NCBI RefSeq assembly: GCF_014333525.1
Contig: NZ_JACSCX010000001.1
Coordinates: 1,100,372 to 1,164,371 of the forward strand
DNA from: Hymenobacter puniceus
GTDB lineage: Bacteria; Bacteroidota; Bacteroidia; Cytophagales; Hymenobacteraceae
Direction of reading: 5' to 3'
DNA length: 64,000 bases
Shown: one piece after another, positions 23,868 to 33,854 of the stretch
Layout of the letters: every line of letters begins with the position of its first letter
How positions within the stretch are numbered: position 1 is the stretch's first letter
Made by a program: the position numbers and the translations under genes
Notes under the pieces: generated by a model
What the model was told of the DNA's origin: nothing
The model's database searches: none
What the model saw: the letters and a program-made list of their open reading frames with translations, nothing else

Positions 23868-26306
23868 CTACTTGGTGAGCACCAGCTGACGGATAGTATA
23901 CTCCGAACCGGACTGCACGCGCAGCACATACATGCCGGTAGCCAGGCCCGACAGGTCGAGCTTGTTTTCCGCATTGTCGCGGACGGTGGTGGTGTGCACT
24001 ACCTGGCCGAGGGCGTTGGTGATTTGCACCTGCATGGCACCTTTGGCTTTGGCGTCACGGATATCCAGCGTTACCTGGCCCTGGCTTGGGTTCGGGAACA
24101 TAGAGATAGAGCGGGCCAGCGCTGGGCTGTTGGTAGACAGTACGCGCGAGCTGAAGCCTACTTCAATACCAAGACGCGTCTGAAGTGTCGTTGTATTTAC
24201 ATCTGTCCAAGCGCCTGTAGCGCTGGTCTGGAAGTAGAAAGTACCAGAGCGAAGTGGGTTTTCTACTTGGTAGCCAATGCCAACACCACCCGAAACCTCT
24301 TTCAATCCCACGAAGAACGTACCGTTAACGGTGACACCAGTTATTGGCACCGTCACGACACCCGCCGTCGTTGGGCGGTTAAGGGTTGGTGAAGTGAAAA
24401 TTACTGCACCGGGAGTGCCTGTAGCGCTGGCGTTCAGTACCACCACCTGATAAGTTGAGGTGGTAGTGGCATTGGCTAGGAAGCTCAGCTTCACCTCGCC
24501 AATGTTAGCCGACGAGTTGATATTATACTTTACAGCCAACGTACCGCCAGGATTAGTGCTGGAAACGGCAACGCTAGCAGTAACAGGCTGGCTATCGTCA
24601 AGGTAGGAAATGCTATTAGCCGTTACCAACTGTGCAAAAGCCTGCGTGTTATTGGTATTCAAACCATCAGGCTGCAGCGTTACCGTGAGCGTATTAGCAC
24701 CAATAGCTCTTGGCGTATAGGCCGTGAACGTCACGATGGCCGAACCGCCTACAGCAATGGCCGGGACGATTTTAGCATCTACGAAAGTGTTGGCCCCTGT
24801 TACGTTCAGCGTTACTGGCACATTGACAAGGGCAGCAGCCCCGGTATTGCGAATTACAGCTTGTACTACCTGCGGGGCAGAAACCGGCGCTTTGCCTACA
24901 GAATAAATAGCCTGTACCGCGGCATCATTCGCTGGAATAGAAACGGCGCAGATGCCGAACTGACCGGTAGGTGTAGTGCCGAAGCTCCACACACGGGCGT
25001 AAATGGTAGAGCCAGGCGTCAGGCCGCTGGCCGTAGTGGTGGAAAAGAAGTTGCTGGCAGTGGCGTCGTCGCTGCAGGCCACTTCCGTGAGCGTACCGCA
25101 AGTGCCCGTGTACAGTACCAAGCCAGTGTCGTTTACCGGCGAACCAGTAACGGCGTTGGTGGTAACCGTAACGGCACCTGAAGCAGGCACCAGAATGCTG
25201 TACCACACATCATTGTTGACCGGCGTGGTAGCCGTGAAACAGCCTGTGCCCGTGCTAGAGCTTGGCGCCGGCACCCCGGTAGAGGCGGTGGCACCCAGGT
25301 TGGTGGTGGTAGTAGGCGTGCAGCTGGTTCCAACCGTCAGGGCCGTAGCGGTAGCACAGTTGTCGTTAGCCGGAGCCACAATGCTAGTGCTGAACGAAGC
25401 CGTTGCTACCGGTGACGTAGTGCTGCCGGCGCAGTTGCCCGTGATGGTCACGGTGTAAGCGGTGCCGGAGGTCAGGCCCGTGAGGCTAATAGGCGAAGCC
25501 GTAGGAGCCGGCGTAACGGTAGTGGCCGTACCGCCCGCAGGCGTATACGTGACGGTGTAGCTGGTGCTGGCCGCACCGGGCGTGAAGGAAATCTGGGCCG
25601 AGGTAGGCGTGATGTTGCTCACTGTAACGCCCGTCACGGGTGGGCAGGACAGCGGCGTCAGGCCTGTAAGCTGAATGTTGGGCCGCAACAGGCTAAGTGC
25701 GCCGTTTGCCGTTGGAGCGGTGTTGTCCGTTGCCCACAGCTGGGTGCGGTTGTTGCCGGTGCCGGTAGAAGAATAGCGGAAGGCCTTGCCGGTGCTGGTT
25801 TCGTTGCCGCCACCAGTGGCGTTGGTTTCCACAATTACTTCCAGGTTGGAAGTACCGTTGTAGGCGAAAGGAGCCGACAGCGGTACACTCACCCAGGTAT
25901 CCGGCGTGAAGGAAGCCGCCGGAATGGTGGCGTCATATACCAGCGTGGCGCCGGTTTCCTCGGCCGCTACTGTGGTAGCCGTGGCAAACGTGGCATTAGT
26001 AACGGTTTTGAGGTAGATTTTGGTGGGCGTAGCACCGGGCGTCGACACTGAACTCACATAAAAGCCAATGCGCGTAAGGTTGCCGCTGGTACCAATTTCG
26101 GCAGCTGTGTAAATCATGGCGCTGCGCTCGTAGCCAAACCATGAGCCCAATGGCCGCCGGGAACTGCCCCCGTTGGGGTTGCCAGCCGGCACTTCAATCT
26201 GGGCCCAGGCAGCGGGCGCCAACAAGAGGGCGGTAGCTAATGCTGCCAGCCGCGGCCGCAGTTTTCCAGAAAGCCAGCCGGTTGAGGAGTAATGAGTTAC
26301 TGTCAT
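23868..26306 (-). CDS. T9SS-exported protein with Fn3 domain
   Basis: 812 residues from the ATG at 26306; an in-frame ATG at 26378 would precede the signal with another hydrophobic stretch. Signal peptide about 1-36 (LATALLLAPAAWAQ). The N-terminal region resembles T9SS cargo with NGGSSRRPLGSWFGYERS; a fibronectin type III domain begins PPVTGVTVSNITPTSAQISF; a C-rich prepeptidase-like beta domain follows; the end is a type A sorting domain (SMFPNPSQGQVTLDI...GMYVLRVQSG...LVLTK) recognised by the Por secretion machinery. No catalytic domain is seen, so adhesion or surface structure is likely (inference). Thr/Ser/Ala-rich. Confidence 0.85.
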   Translation of the reverse strand: MTVTHYSSTGWLSGKLRPRLAALATALLLAPAAWAQIEVPAGNPNGGSSRRPLGSWFGYERSAMIYTAAEIGTSGNLTRIGFYVSSVSTPGATPTKIYLKTVTNATFATATTVAAEETGATLVYDATIPAASFTPDTWVSVPLSAPFAYNGTSNLEVIVETNATGGGNETSTGKAFRYSSTGTGNNRTQLWATDNTAPTANGALSLLRPNIQLTGLTPLSCPPVTGVTVSNITPTSAQISFTPGAASTSYTVTYTPAGGTATTVTPAPTASPISLTGLTSGTAYTVTITGNCAGSTTSPVATASFSTSIVAPANDNCATATALTVGTSCTPTTTTNLGATASTGVPAPSSSTGTGCFTATTPVNNDVWYSILVPASGAVTVTTNAVTGSPVNDTGLVLYTGTCGTLTEVACSDDATASNFFSTTTASGLTPGSTIYARVWSFGTTPTGQFGICAVSIPANDAAVQAIYSVGKAPVSAPQVVQAVIRNTGAAALVNVPVTLNVTGANTFVDAKIVPAIAVGGSAIVTFTAYTPRAIGANTLTVTLQPDGLNTNNTQAFAQLVTANSISYLDDSQPVTASVAVSSTNPGGTLAVKYNINSSANIGEVKLSFLANATTTSTYQVVVLNASATGTPGAVIFTSPTLNRPTTAGVVTVPITGVTVNGTFFVGLKEVSGGVGIGYQVENPLRSGTFYFQTSATGAWTDVNTTTLQTRLGIEVGFSSRVLSTNSPALARSISMFPNPSQGQVTLDIRDAKAKGAMQVQITNALGQVVHTTTVRDNAENKLDLSGLATGMYVLRVQSGSEYTIRQLVLTK

Positions 26307-26579
26307 GCAGAAAAGGGAAAAAGAGGTGAATGAAAAGAAAAGTATGTTGAATCCGACGAAACAGGCAGTGTGCCTCAATGACGATTTAAGTTAACCGCTT
26401 TTCTCTGAGTATCAATTTTTTTCCTTTATTATCATATACCAATAATTTTCGTCCCTGTCTTCGTGCACCAGTACTGTGCTTCAACTGCCCACTACCATTC
26501 GCAGTATCCAGTGCATTCACACATAGACAGTTATATTATCTACAGGCTGTATCTGAAAATCCGATTGCAATTCATTGAG

Positions 26580-26666
26580 CGTCATGCTGAGCTTGTCGAA
26601 GCATCTCTCCCGCTTCGTTAAGATTACCACTGCGGTAGAGATGCTTCGACAAGCTCAGCATGACCG
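26580..26666. repeat. Dispersed GTCATGC-type inverted repeat, copy D
   Basis: 27-base exact arms (26582-26608 and 26637-26663): TCATGCTGAGCTTGTCGAAG plus CATCTCT and its complement, with a 28-base loop. Closest to the copy at 6377-6483. Confidence 0.85.
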
Positions 26667-26812
26667 TTTCATAATTTTTAAACACCGCCTAGCGTACAAA
26701 ATATACCTGCAACGCTACCTATAGATATACTATATAAGGTGTGCTACCCTGTCAGGCGTGTTTTTTTGGTAGCTACCACCACTCCGGATACGTTGCTGAT
26801 AGTCATCAAACA

Positions 26813-26846
26813 CAAGAGCCGGCCTCCCTCAGGAAGCCGGCTCTTG
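26813..26846 (-). terminator. Terminator after the second T9SS gene
   Basis: CAAGAGCCGGC (26813-26823) pairs with GCCGGCTCTTG (26836-26846), 38 bases past the stop at 26884; a weak T-rich stretch (TGTTTGATG) follows on the minus strand. Confidence 0.7.
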
Positions 26847-26883
26847 CATATAATGAAATGGACTAGTGGCGCTGAGCAGCCCG

Positions 26884-29193
26884 TTAGCGCTTGATAATGC
26901 GCTGCGTTTGTGGCTTGCCGGCAGGCGTTACTACGCGCAGCAGATAGGTGCCACTCTGCACGCCCGATAGATTCTGCAACTCCAAATCGTTGGTGCCGCT
27001 GGTCAGTTCCGTGCTACGCTCCAGCACTACCCGGCCCGTCAGGTCCAGTAGCTGCAGCTGGCCTTTGCCGGCTGCTTCCGACTGCATTGTCAGGCGCACT
27101 TCGTTCTGGAACGGGTTAGGATACGCTTCCATCCGAGCTTCAGCAGTAGCCGAGCCCGAGAAGCTCAGCACCTTGGGACCGTAGAAGTTCTCTTGGCCAT
27201 CCACATCAATCTGGCGCAGACGGTAGTAGCGAATGCCGCCTTTGTTGGCTTCCGTATCGAGGTAGCGGTAGCGCAGCAGGCGGTTGCTGTTGGCGTTCTG
27301 GCTGGGTACAAATGCCAGGGTCCGGAACGTGCGGCCATCGGTAGACACCTGCACTTCGTAGCCGCGGTTGTTTTGCTCACTCACCGTTTCCCAGGTGATT
27401 TCGGCATTGGTGCCGATGCGCTTGGCGGCAAACGCCGTGAGCGTAACCGGCAGCGGCGACGTGGCCTCACTTAGGGTGAAGGTGGCGAAGGCAGTGATGT
27501 TATTTTTCGTCAGCGTATTAGAGCCGGTGTTGAGGTCGTCGCGGCCCAACTGGCCGAAAACGTCGCCTGATGAGGTGGAAACGAACAAGGCCAGCTTGTT
27601 CTCGTCCAGCGTCTGGGCATTGGGCACCAGATTGGTTGTCTCATTATCCAGATAGCGGAACAGCATTGTGGCACTCAAACCGCCGTTGTTGGTTTGCTGG
27701 TCGGCGGGGCGGATGCCGAAGATGCGCCGGATGCTGGGCTTGCTGTTAGCGCCATTGTTGATGGAACCGTAGTTTTCGCCGGTATTCCGGGTTATTGTTA
27801 CTACGCCGGGGTTGTTGTTGCCGGTGAAAGTCAGGGTAACACCAATGTTGCTGAAGTCCTGGGGCACGCCCAACGCAACTCCCTGAGCTGTTTTAACAAA
27901 TCCCCGCAGGTAAGTCGTTTCGTTTTCACCTACCATTCGGGCCGCCGGAACCGTAGCAGTGCCTGTGCCGGCAGAGTTTGCCAGCTCTACGAACGACGTG
28001 TTTACGCTGGAAATATTGGTAACAAGCACCCCATTGATAAAGCGCAATGTTCCACCGGGCTGCACAACAAAGTTTGCAACCAACGACTTTATACCACCGC
28101 CATCAATTTCCACATTCACAAGCCCCGAAGCTGAACCGCTGATGGACTGGTTGGTACCAGTGAAGCTGATTGTGGTATTCTCGCGCTGGATGAAGCTGTC
28201 CTGCAGATTGCTGAAGTCACGGTACACTTCTAAACGGCCAACTACCAAGCGCGTAATCGAGCGTTGCGCTTGGCTGGTGCCCCGCATGATCAGGTCACGC
28301 GTCTGAGCCGGACCGGAAGTAGAGTTATCATAGCCGGGCACCTGCGTAACTACCGTGGAAAACGTACCATCCGGATTCTGAATAGTGGTGGTAGTGGTGC
28401 TGTTAGGCTTGGCCGCGTTGCTATAGATGTTGGGATACGACACCGTGGAGCCAGAGCCAAAGTCCGGAATAGTGGCATCCCTGTTTGGGTTAGGCACACC
28501 ATTGGTCCAGTTTCTTCCATCAAACCAGTTGTCATTGAAGCCTCCTGTCCAGGTGGTGGAAGTTGGCGGCTCGGATGGCCGGACACCCTGCACCGTAAAG
28601 CGGGCCTGATACGTGAATCCGGGAGGATCTTCTTTGGTGAAAGAGCGGGTCGTGTTGTTGTTGCGGCCGTTGGCCCGGAAAGACACGTCTACCGAATAAG
28701 TACCAGCGGGTAGCAGGGCGCCCAGGTCATCAGCTGCCAGCAGGTTGGCATTCGCCGTGCTGTTGGCAAATGTTTTCGCCCCAGTGGTATTGCTGGGCGC
28801 AGCCAGTGGCACTTGCTTCACGCCGTAGGAGAAGCCGCTGGTGATGTTGGTTACCTCATAAAACAGGATGGCTGAGCGGATTTCATCCGGCGCTACTTCC
28901 GTAGTTGACAGCGTGCCGCCATTGAGTAGCAGGCTGGTGCTAAAGTTGGCCACATTGAACGTGCCCAGGTTCTGCCCGTCGAAATCGGGGGCCGTTGTGT
29001 TGCTCTGTCCATCAAACGTTTCATTGCCTGCGCCACGATCAATAATGATAGTGGAGCCCGTGATACTGCTATTGGCCTGCGCCTGCACGGTGCGGGCAGA
29101 ACCAAGGCTGACAAACAGCGCCAGCAACGGCAATAAGCCCTGCCAGGCCCGGCCAAACAGCCGGAAATTGTGAGTAGGAATTTGAGGTTTCAT
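26884..29193 (-). CDS. T9SS-exported surface protein
   Basis: 769 residues. Signal peptide about 1-38 (LLPLLALFVSLGSARTVQAQ). The N-terminal half is beta-rich and Asn/Thr-rich, with TWTGGFNDNWFDGRNWTNGVPN near 215, a segment common in Hymenobacter surface proteins. A repeated module found in Bacteroidota cargo, LPVTLTAFAAKRIGTNAEITWETVSEQNNRGYEVQVS.., precedes the type A sorting domain (YPNPFQNEVRLTM...SGTYLLRVVTP...RIIKR). No enzyme motif. The bases upstream of its ATG (29230-29420) are very AT-rich. Confidence 0.85.
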   Translation of the reverse strand: MKPQIPTHNFRLFGRAWQGLLPLLALFVSLGSARTVQAQANSSITGSTIIIDRGAGNETFDGQSNTTAPDFDGQNLGTFNVANFSTSLLLNGGTLSTTEVAPDEIRSAILFYEVTNITSGFSYGVKQVPLAAPSNTTGAKTFANSTANANLLAADDLGALLPAGTYSVDVSFRANGRNNNTTRSFTKEDPPGFTYQARFTVQGVRPSEPPTSTTWTGGFNDNWFDGRNWTNGVPNPNRDATIPDFGSGSTVSYPNIYSNAAKPNSTTTTTIQNPDGTFSTVVTQVPGYDNSTSGPAQTRDLIMRGTSQAQRSITRLVVGRLEVYRDFSNLQDSFIQRENTTISFTGTNQSISGSASGLVNVEIDGGGIKSLVANFVVQPGGTLRFINGVLVTNISSVNTSFVELANSAGTGTATVPAARMVGENETTYLRGFVKTAQGVALGVPQDFSNIGVTLTFTGNNNPGVVTITRNTGENYGSINNGANSKPSIRRIFGIRPADQQTNNGGLSATMLFRYLDNETTNLVPNAQTLDENKLALFVSTSSGDVFGQLGRDDLNTGSNTLTKNNITAFATFTLSEATSPLPVTLTAFAAKRIGTNAEITWETVSEQNNRGYEVQVSTDGRTFRTLAFVPSQNANSNRLLRYRYLDTEANKGGIRYYRLRQIDVDGQENFYGPKVLSFSGSATAEARMEAYPNPFQNEVRLTMQSEAAGKGQLQLLDLTGRVVLERSTELTSGTNDLELQNLSGVQSGTYLLRVVTPAGKPQTQRIIKR

Positions 29194-29439
29194 TCTAAGA
29201 AAAGTGGGGGATTTTAAAAGGAACAGACCCTGCTGTATCGAAATGAGACAGGGTTTGAGCGGCGTATACGGAGTTTTAAAAATTCAGCTGACATTTTGTA
29301 TAAAAAAAATAATATTCATGTAAAATATCCATACAAAGCGCGTATACCGGCACTTTACCCTGCCTAAAATACTATTTTACGATACTATAAAATTCAATAA
29401 ATTATATATAATGTACTTTTTATCAGACATAAGTATGCA

Positions 29440-30363
29440 TCAATGCACAATGCTGTAGGGCGGTGCCGCCAATGCTTTCTTGAAATGGGGCAGTTCCACT
29501 CCCAGTACATCGTGCACACTCACCCTGATTTTGTTGGCGAGCTGGGTGATAGGCAAATCGTTGCTGTCGGTGCCGAAAGGCTGCTCTATTTCTTCGCCTA
29601 TCATCTCCAGCCCCAGCATCACGTAGGCGCCTACCATCGTAATCGGAATCATCCAGTAGCCACAAGTATCCACCAGCACGATGGGCATAATTCCGATGAA
29701 AAGCGTGATGAACATCTTGATAAAAAAGCTATACGAAAACGGGATGGGCGTTGACCTGATTCGTTCGCAGGAGCCGTTCACTTCCATCATGCCCAGCAGG
29801 TGGGGCTTGATGGTCATCAAATGAACCGGGTCGATGATCTGTGCCTGGCGTAACTGCTCTATGCTTTCCTGCAGCACTGCTACCAGGCAGGTGGTCACGC
29901 TTTCCGCCGACCGCAGCCGGTCCATGATATCGGGTGTGGCTTCAAGCTGCTCAAACTGCACTCCATTGCGCAAAGCGCCTTTTAGGGCCAGCGGGAAGTT
30001 GGAGATGAGGGCGGCGTAGTAGAGACGGCTGCGAACAGCATGGCGCGGCAGAATGGCGTTAAGCTCCATAGCCAGCCCCCGGCAGTGGCTTACCAGCTGG
30101 CCCCACAATCTGCGCCCTTCATAGTACCGGTCGTAGGCAGTGTTGGTGCGAAAGACCAGCAGCAGGCTCAGCATAATTCCCAGAAACGAGAAATATTCGC
30201 GCCCGATCTGAATGCTCAGAAAATGGTACTTCAGCACGACCAGCGCAATTGCCAGGTTGTAGAGTCCGACCAGCACTACACGGCGCAGCAGCAACAGGAT
30301 GACCCTGGACGTGTGGAAATGCCATAAGGCTTTCCACCAGTCACCGGTTTTGTATACAATCAT
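29440..30363 (-). CDS. Bestrophin-like ion channel (UPF0187)
   Basis: 307 residues from the ATG at 30363 (MIVYKTGDWWKALWHFHTS), the family N-terminus; an in-frame ATG at 30468 would add 35 unrelated residues. Four membrane segments with SFLGIMLSLLLVFRTNTAYDRYYEGRRLWGQL, the bestrophin signature, and a C-terminal PLGLE-like segment (VMLGLEMIGEEIEQPFG). Bacterial bestrophins form pentameric channels, conducting sodium or anions. Length matches bacterial members. Monocistronic. Confidence 0.88.
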   Translation of the reverse strand: MIVYKTGDWWKALWHFHTSRVILLLLRRVVLVGLYNLAIALVVLKYHFLSIQIGREYFSFLGIMLSLLLVFRTNTAYDRYYEGRRLWGQLVSHCRGLAMELNAILPRHAVRSRLYYAALISNFPLALKGALRNGVQFEQLEATPDIMDRLRSAESVTTCLVAVLQESIEQLRQAQIIDPVHLMTIKPHLLGMMEVNGSCERIRSTPIPFSYSFFIKMFITLFIGIMPIVLVDTCGYWMIPITMVGAYVMLGLEMIGEEIEQPFGTDSNDLPITQLANKIRVSVHDVLGVELPHFKKALAAPPYSIVH

Positions 30364-30599
30364 GGGAACAGGGGATTTGGGGCCTCCAACGGAGAACCTG
30401 TAGCAGAGTTTTCCGCAGGCTAGCCAACAGCAGCTACAACCGGCACCGCATACTGCCTCGCTAACCAACTACCAGGCAAGCATATAGCCCCTGGCGAGTG
30501 AGCACGCGCCCCAGACTAGATGCATGCCTATCTGGAAGGGAGTATTTTGTGCAGGCACTGCTGCGCCAACTCCGTCCCCTCACCTGTACAGGCACAAAA

Positions 30600-30627
30600 A
30601 AGCCGCGCCGGATATCCGGCGCGGCTT
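30600..30627 (-). terminator. Palindromic terminator of the M16 pair
   Basis: AAGCCGCGCCGGAT/ATCCGGCGCGGCTT is a perfect 28-base palindrome, followed on the minus strand by TTTT (A run at 30596-30600). It lies 23 bases past the stop at 30650. Confidence 0.85.
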
Positions 30628-30649
30628 GCTACCCGTAGCTTTGGCGGTG

Positions 30650-32098
30650 CTACAGCGGCTTCTTGCGTGAGGCCTGGAACTTCTTGATCTGCGGATCAAT
30701 GATTTTTCGGTCGCCGACCACCACAATGGTCATAGCCTCAGGCCGCACGTACTTGCGGGCCGTTTCGCTGACTTGCTGCGGCGTTACGGCATTGATATTT
30801 TTCACCTGCTCAGTCAAGTAAGAGTCGGGCAGGCCGTGCAGGTCGAGGGTGTTGAGCTGGCCGATGATGCCACCGGGCGTGGAGTTGCGCAGCACAAACA
30901 GGCCCGACTCGTAGTTCTGAATGCCCTTCAGCTCCTCGGCGGTAGGCGGCGTTTTCTGCAGCTGCTCAATCTCATACACGATTTCCTTGAGCGAGTTGCC
31001 GGTTTCCTGGGTGGTCACGTCGGCGTTTTGGCTCCAGTTGCCGGTGCGGTAGTGGGTTTCGAGGTAGCTGTAGGGCGAGTAGGTGTAGCCTTTATCTTCG
31101 CGGATGTTGCGCGTGATGCGCGAGCCGAAAGAGCCACCCAGCAGCGAGTTCATTACCCGCACGCGCGTGTAATCGGGGTGTGAGGGGTCCACGACGGGCA
31201 GGCCGATGACAATGGTGGACTGCGGCGCCCCCGGCCGGTCCAGGGTCGTTACGTCGGGGCGGGTCTGGGATTTGGCTATTTCGATGCGCGGCGCCGGGCC
31301 CTGGGGCATAGTGGCCCAGGCGCGGGTAATGGCCTCGCGCACAGCCCCGTTGTCGAACTTGCCGGCCACGTATACGCTGGTGCGCTGGGCGCCGTACTGG
31401 GTTTGGTAGAAGTTCTTCACCTGCGCCATCGTCAGGGCGTCTATTTCGGTGTCGGTGGGAATGGGGCGGCCGTAGGGGTGGCTGCCGTAGAGGGCCTGGG
31501 TGAACTTCTGCCGGGCCTGGGTACCAGGCTGGGCGCGGGCCAAGTTCATCTGGCGTTTGAAATCGGCTTTGATGCGGGCCAGCTCGCTCTCGGGCAGCGC
31601 TGGGTGCAGCACCACATCCGCCAGCAGCGCCGCCAGCTCAGGGGCAAATTCGCTGAGGCACGAGGCGTACACCTGGGTTTGGTCCTGGCTCACCGAGATG
31701 TTGAGCGAGCCACCCAACCGGGCCACTTTGTCGGCCAGCTGGGTGCCGGGCAGCGTGGTGGTGCCTTCGCTCATGAGCTTGCCCAGCAGATCAGCAATAC
31801 CAACTTCCGTGGCGGCTTCGTGTACGTTGCCGGCCTGGATGGCCACCATCATGGTGGTTTTGGGCACCTGTCCGTAGGGCACCAACTTCGCTTTCAGGCC
31901 GTTGGGCAGCGTAAATTCTTCTTTGGCCGGCAAGGTAAAGTCGCGGGGCGTGCCGCCGGCGGGTGGGGTTTCGCGGGGCACGGCCGGAGCCGTATCCACC
32001 AGAATGGGTTTTACTTTTGGCTTGGTTTGGGCCAGCGCGGCCGGGGCGGCAGCGGTAGCCAGGGCCACGCAGAGCAGCCCGAAGTTCAAAGATTTCAT
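30650..32098 (-). CDS. M16-family peptidase subunit without zinc motif
   Basis: 482 residues with a signal peptide (about 1-23). The pitrilysin fold is clear (FTLPNGLKAKLVPYG, GGSLNISVSQDQ), but HxxEH is missing: the equivalent segment reads GIADLLGKL. The second-half motif GSRITRNIREDKGYTYSPYSYL has the Arg/Tyr pair that helps bind substrate in non-catalytic partner subunits. It lies 17 bases after the catalytic M16 gene, so the two probably form a periplasmic heterodimer like the MPP alpha/beta or SPH2682/SPH2681 type. Substrate unknown. Confidence 0.9.
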   Translation of the reverse strand: MKSLNFGLLCVALATAAAPAALAQTKPKVKPILVDTAPAVPRETPPAGGTPRDFTLPAKEEFTLPNGLKAKLVPYGQVPKTTMMVAIQAGNVHEAATEVGIADLLGKLMSEGTTTLPGTQLADKVARLGGSLNISVSQDQTQVYASCLSEFAPELAALLADVVLHPALPESELARIKADFKRQMNLARAQPGTQARQKFTQALYGSHPYGRPIPTDTEIDALTMAQVKNFYQTQYGAQRTSVYVAGKFDNGAVREAITRAWATMPQGPAPRIEIAKSQTRPDVTTLDRPGAPQSTIVIGLPVVDPSHPDYTRVRVMNSLLGGSFGSRITRNIREDKGYTYSPYSYLETHYRTGNWSQNADVTTQETGNSLKEIVYEIEQLQKTPPTAEELKGIQNYESGLFVLRNSTPGGIIGQLNTLDLHGLPDSYLTEQVKNINAVTPQQVSETARKYVRPEAMTIVVVGDRKIIDPQIKKFQASRKKPL

Positions 32099-32115
32099 GG
32101 CGTAGTCTTCGAGGT

Positions 32116-33546
32116 TTAGCTTTTGGCCAGTGGATTCACAATCAGCAAAGTACGGTTGGTGGGCCGCAGATACTCCTGCATAGTGCGCTGCATGAGGGCA
32201 GGCGTCACTTTGCGGAATTCAGCTTCCAGGCGGTTGATGCGGCTGGGGTCATTGTCGAACAGCGCAAACGAGGCCAGCATATCGGCCCGACCGAAATTAT
32301 CAGAGCCCGAAAGCTGGTCGTAGAGGTTGGAGCGCAGCTTCACCACGGCCAGATCCAGCGTGGCCTGGTCGATACCGCCTTGGCTGAGGCGGTTGATTTC
32401 CTGGTCGAGCACGCGCACCACCGAGTCGGCATTCACCGACTGGTCGTAGATCAGGTCGCCCATCCAGAGCATGGGGCCGGAGTAGTTGAAGGCGTTGCCG
32501 AGGTAGTTGATGCCGCCGTTCACGTTGTCGGAGTAGCCGCGCTTCTGCACCAGCGCCTGGTAGAGGCGGCTGTCTTTGCCCTGCAGCAGGATTTGGTCGA
32601 GCAGGATGAGGGCGTAGTACTCGGGCGTGTTGCGCTCGGGCATGTGGTAGGCGAAGGCCAGTGCCGGCTTGGTGGCCAGCTTATCATCTTTGGTGAAGCG
32701 CTGCTCTTTTTCCTGCCGAGGCTCCGTAATGTCGGGCTTGGGCGGCTGCGGAGCGCTGGGAATGTTGGCGAAGTACTTCTCCACCCAGGCTTTGGCCTCG
32801 GCTGGCTCGAAGTCGCCGACCACCGCCAGGGCGGCGTTGTTGGGGGCATAATAGGTCTTGAAGAACTGCTGGGCATCGGCCAGGGTGGCCGCGTCGAGGT
32901 CTTTCAGGTCGCCGTAGAAGTTGTGGGCATTGTTCCAGTTCTGGTTGGCCTTCTGGGGCATGTCCAGCCACGGAAATCCGCCGTAGGGCGCATTCAGCAC
33001 GTTCACGCGCACCTCATTTTTCACTACTCCCTGCTGGTTGGTCACGTTGGCCTGCGTGATGGCCAGCCCGCGCATGCGGTCGGCTTCGGCCCACAGCATG
33101 GTTTCCAGCTTGTGGCTGGGTACTACTTCAAAATAATTGGTAAAGTCGAAGCGGGTAGAGCCATTGAGTATGCCGCCGTTTTTCTGGATCAGCTGGATAA
33201 ACTCCATCTTGCCCAGGTTTTTAGAGCCCTGAAACATCAGGTGCTCAAACAGGTGGGCGTAGCCGGTCCGGTCGCGGGGCTCGTTGCGGAAACCCACGTT
33301 GTAGTAGGCGGCCACGGTGGCTGTAGGGGCCGTATGGTCGGGCGAGAGCACCACTTTCAGGCCGTTGGGCAACGTATAGTACTCCACCGGAATCTGAAAA
33401 GCAGCGGCCGGGGCGGGGGCAGCCGGCGTTTCGGCAACCGGCGTAGGCGCCGTCACGACGGCCGTGGCTTTGGGACTGCAGGCGTTCAGAGCCAGCAGCC
33501 CAGCCAGCCCCAGCAGATAGTGGCGGCCGGAAATACGTTTCTTCAT
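32116..33546 (-). CDS. Catalytic M16-family zinc peptidase, lipoprotein
   Basis: 476 residues. The lipobox LNAC (Cys23) anchors it to a membrane; a Pro/Ala linker (30-52) follows. The inverted zinc motif is intact: His98-L-F-E101-His102 in GYAHLFEHLMFQG, and Glu178 in VVKNEVRVN lies exactly 76 residues after His102, as in the family. The second M16 domain carries QKRGYSDNVNGG. It is first in a two-gene operon with the non-catalytic subunit. It should degrade peptides in the periplasm or at the outer membrane. Confidence 0.93.
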   Translation of the reverse strand: MKKRISGRHYLLGLAGLLALNACSPKATAVVTAPTPVAETPAAPAPAAAFQIPVEYYTLPNGLKVVLSPDHTAPTATVAAYYNVGFRNEPRDRTGYAHLFEHLMFQGSKNLGKMEFIQLIQKNGGILNGSTRFDFTNYFEVVPSHKLETMLWAEADRMRGLAITQANVTNQQGVVKNEVRVNVLNAPYGGFPWLDMPQKANQNWNNAHNFYGDLKDLDAATLADAQQFFKTYYAPNNAALAVVGDFEPAEAKAWVEKYFANIPSAPQPPKPDITEPRQEKEQRFTKDDKLATKPALAFAYHMPERNTPEYYALILLDQILLQGKDSRLYQALVQKRGYSDNVNGGINYLGNAFNYSGPMLWMGDLIYDQSVNADSVVRVLDQEINRLSQGGIDQATLDLAVVKLRSNLYDQLSGSDNFGRADMLASFALFDNDPSRINRLEAEFRKVTPALMQRTMQEYLRPTNRTLLIVNPLAKS

Positions 33547-33702
33547 AGGAGAGAATAGGATAGGGTGACGAACAAGTGGAAAACGCCGCCAACCTACACA
33601 ATCCCGGGAAGAAAATACAATATTCCGCTATGGAAGAAAGCGCGGCCTAAGCGAAGTGCAAGCATCTGGCAGAAAGACCATTGACTAAGCCTCACCGCCC
33701 AC

Positions 33703-33736
33703 AAAAAAACCCCGGCAGCATCTGGTGCTACCGGGG
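33703..33736 (-). terminator. Terminator downstream of the GH1-like gene
   Basis: On the minus strand CCCCGGTAGCA and TGCTGCCGGGG form an 11-pair stem with one G-T pair, followed by seven T (A run at 33703-33709). Confidence 0.8.
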
Positions 33737-33781
33737 CTTTGCGTATCAATGGCATCTGTTGGTCGGGCGCTTGGTAGCGCA

Positions 33782-33850
33782 AACTTTGTAGCTCGCGTCT
33801 TCATGCCATTTGGGTAGCTCTACCGACGCAGAGCCGCGAGCTACAAGGTT
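33782..33850. repeat. Inverted-repeat element with TTTGTAGCTCGCG arms
   Basis: AACTTTGTAGCTCGCG (33782-33797) and CGCGAGCTACAAGGTT (33835-33850), 16-base arms with one mismatch, directly before the GH1-like stop codon. No T-tract. Likely another dispersed element family. Confidence 0.65.
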
Positions 33851-33854
33851 CCCG

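Larger units (their letters stand above)
26307..26883. other. AT-rich gap between two T9SS genes
   Basis: About 575 bases. Bases 26390-26580 and 26690-26760 are AT-rich compared with the surroundings. It holds the inverted repeat at 26580-26666 and the terminator at 26813-26846. No gene is recognisable. Confidence 0.6.
33547..33854. other. Intergenic region with terminator and inverted repeat
   Basis: About 308 bases without a gene. It holds the GH1 terminator (33703-33736) and an element at 33782-33850. The rest shows nothing recognisable. Confidence 0.6.

Noticed and set aside
23868..29193. The two neighbouring T9SS proteins as an enzyme pair
   Set aside because: Both lack catalytic motifs; only Fn3 or structural beta modules and sorting domains are visible.
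32380..33558. Plus-strand open frame of 392 codons
   Set aside because: Antisense to the catalytic M16 peptidase with its exact HLFEH...E spacing; no domain in the shadow.
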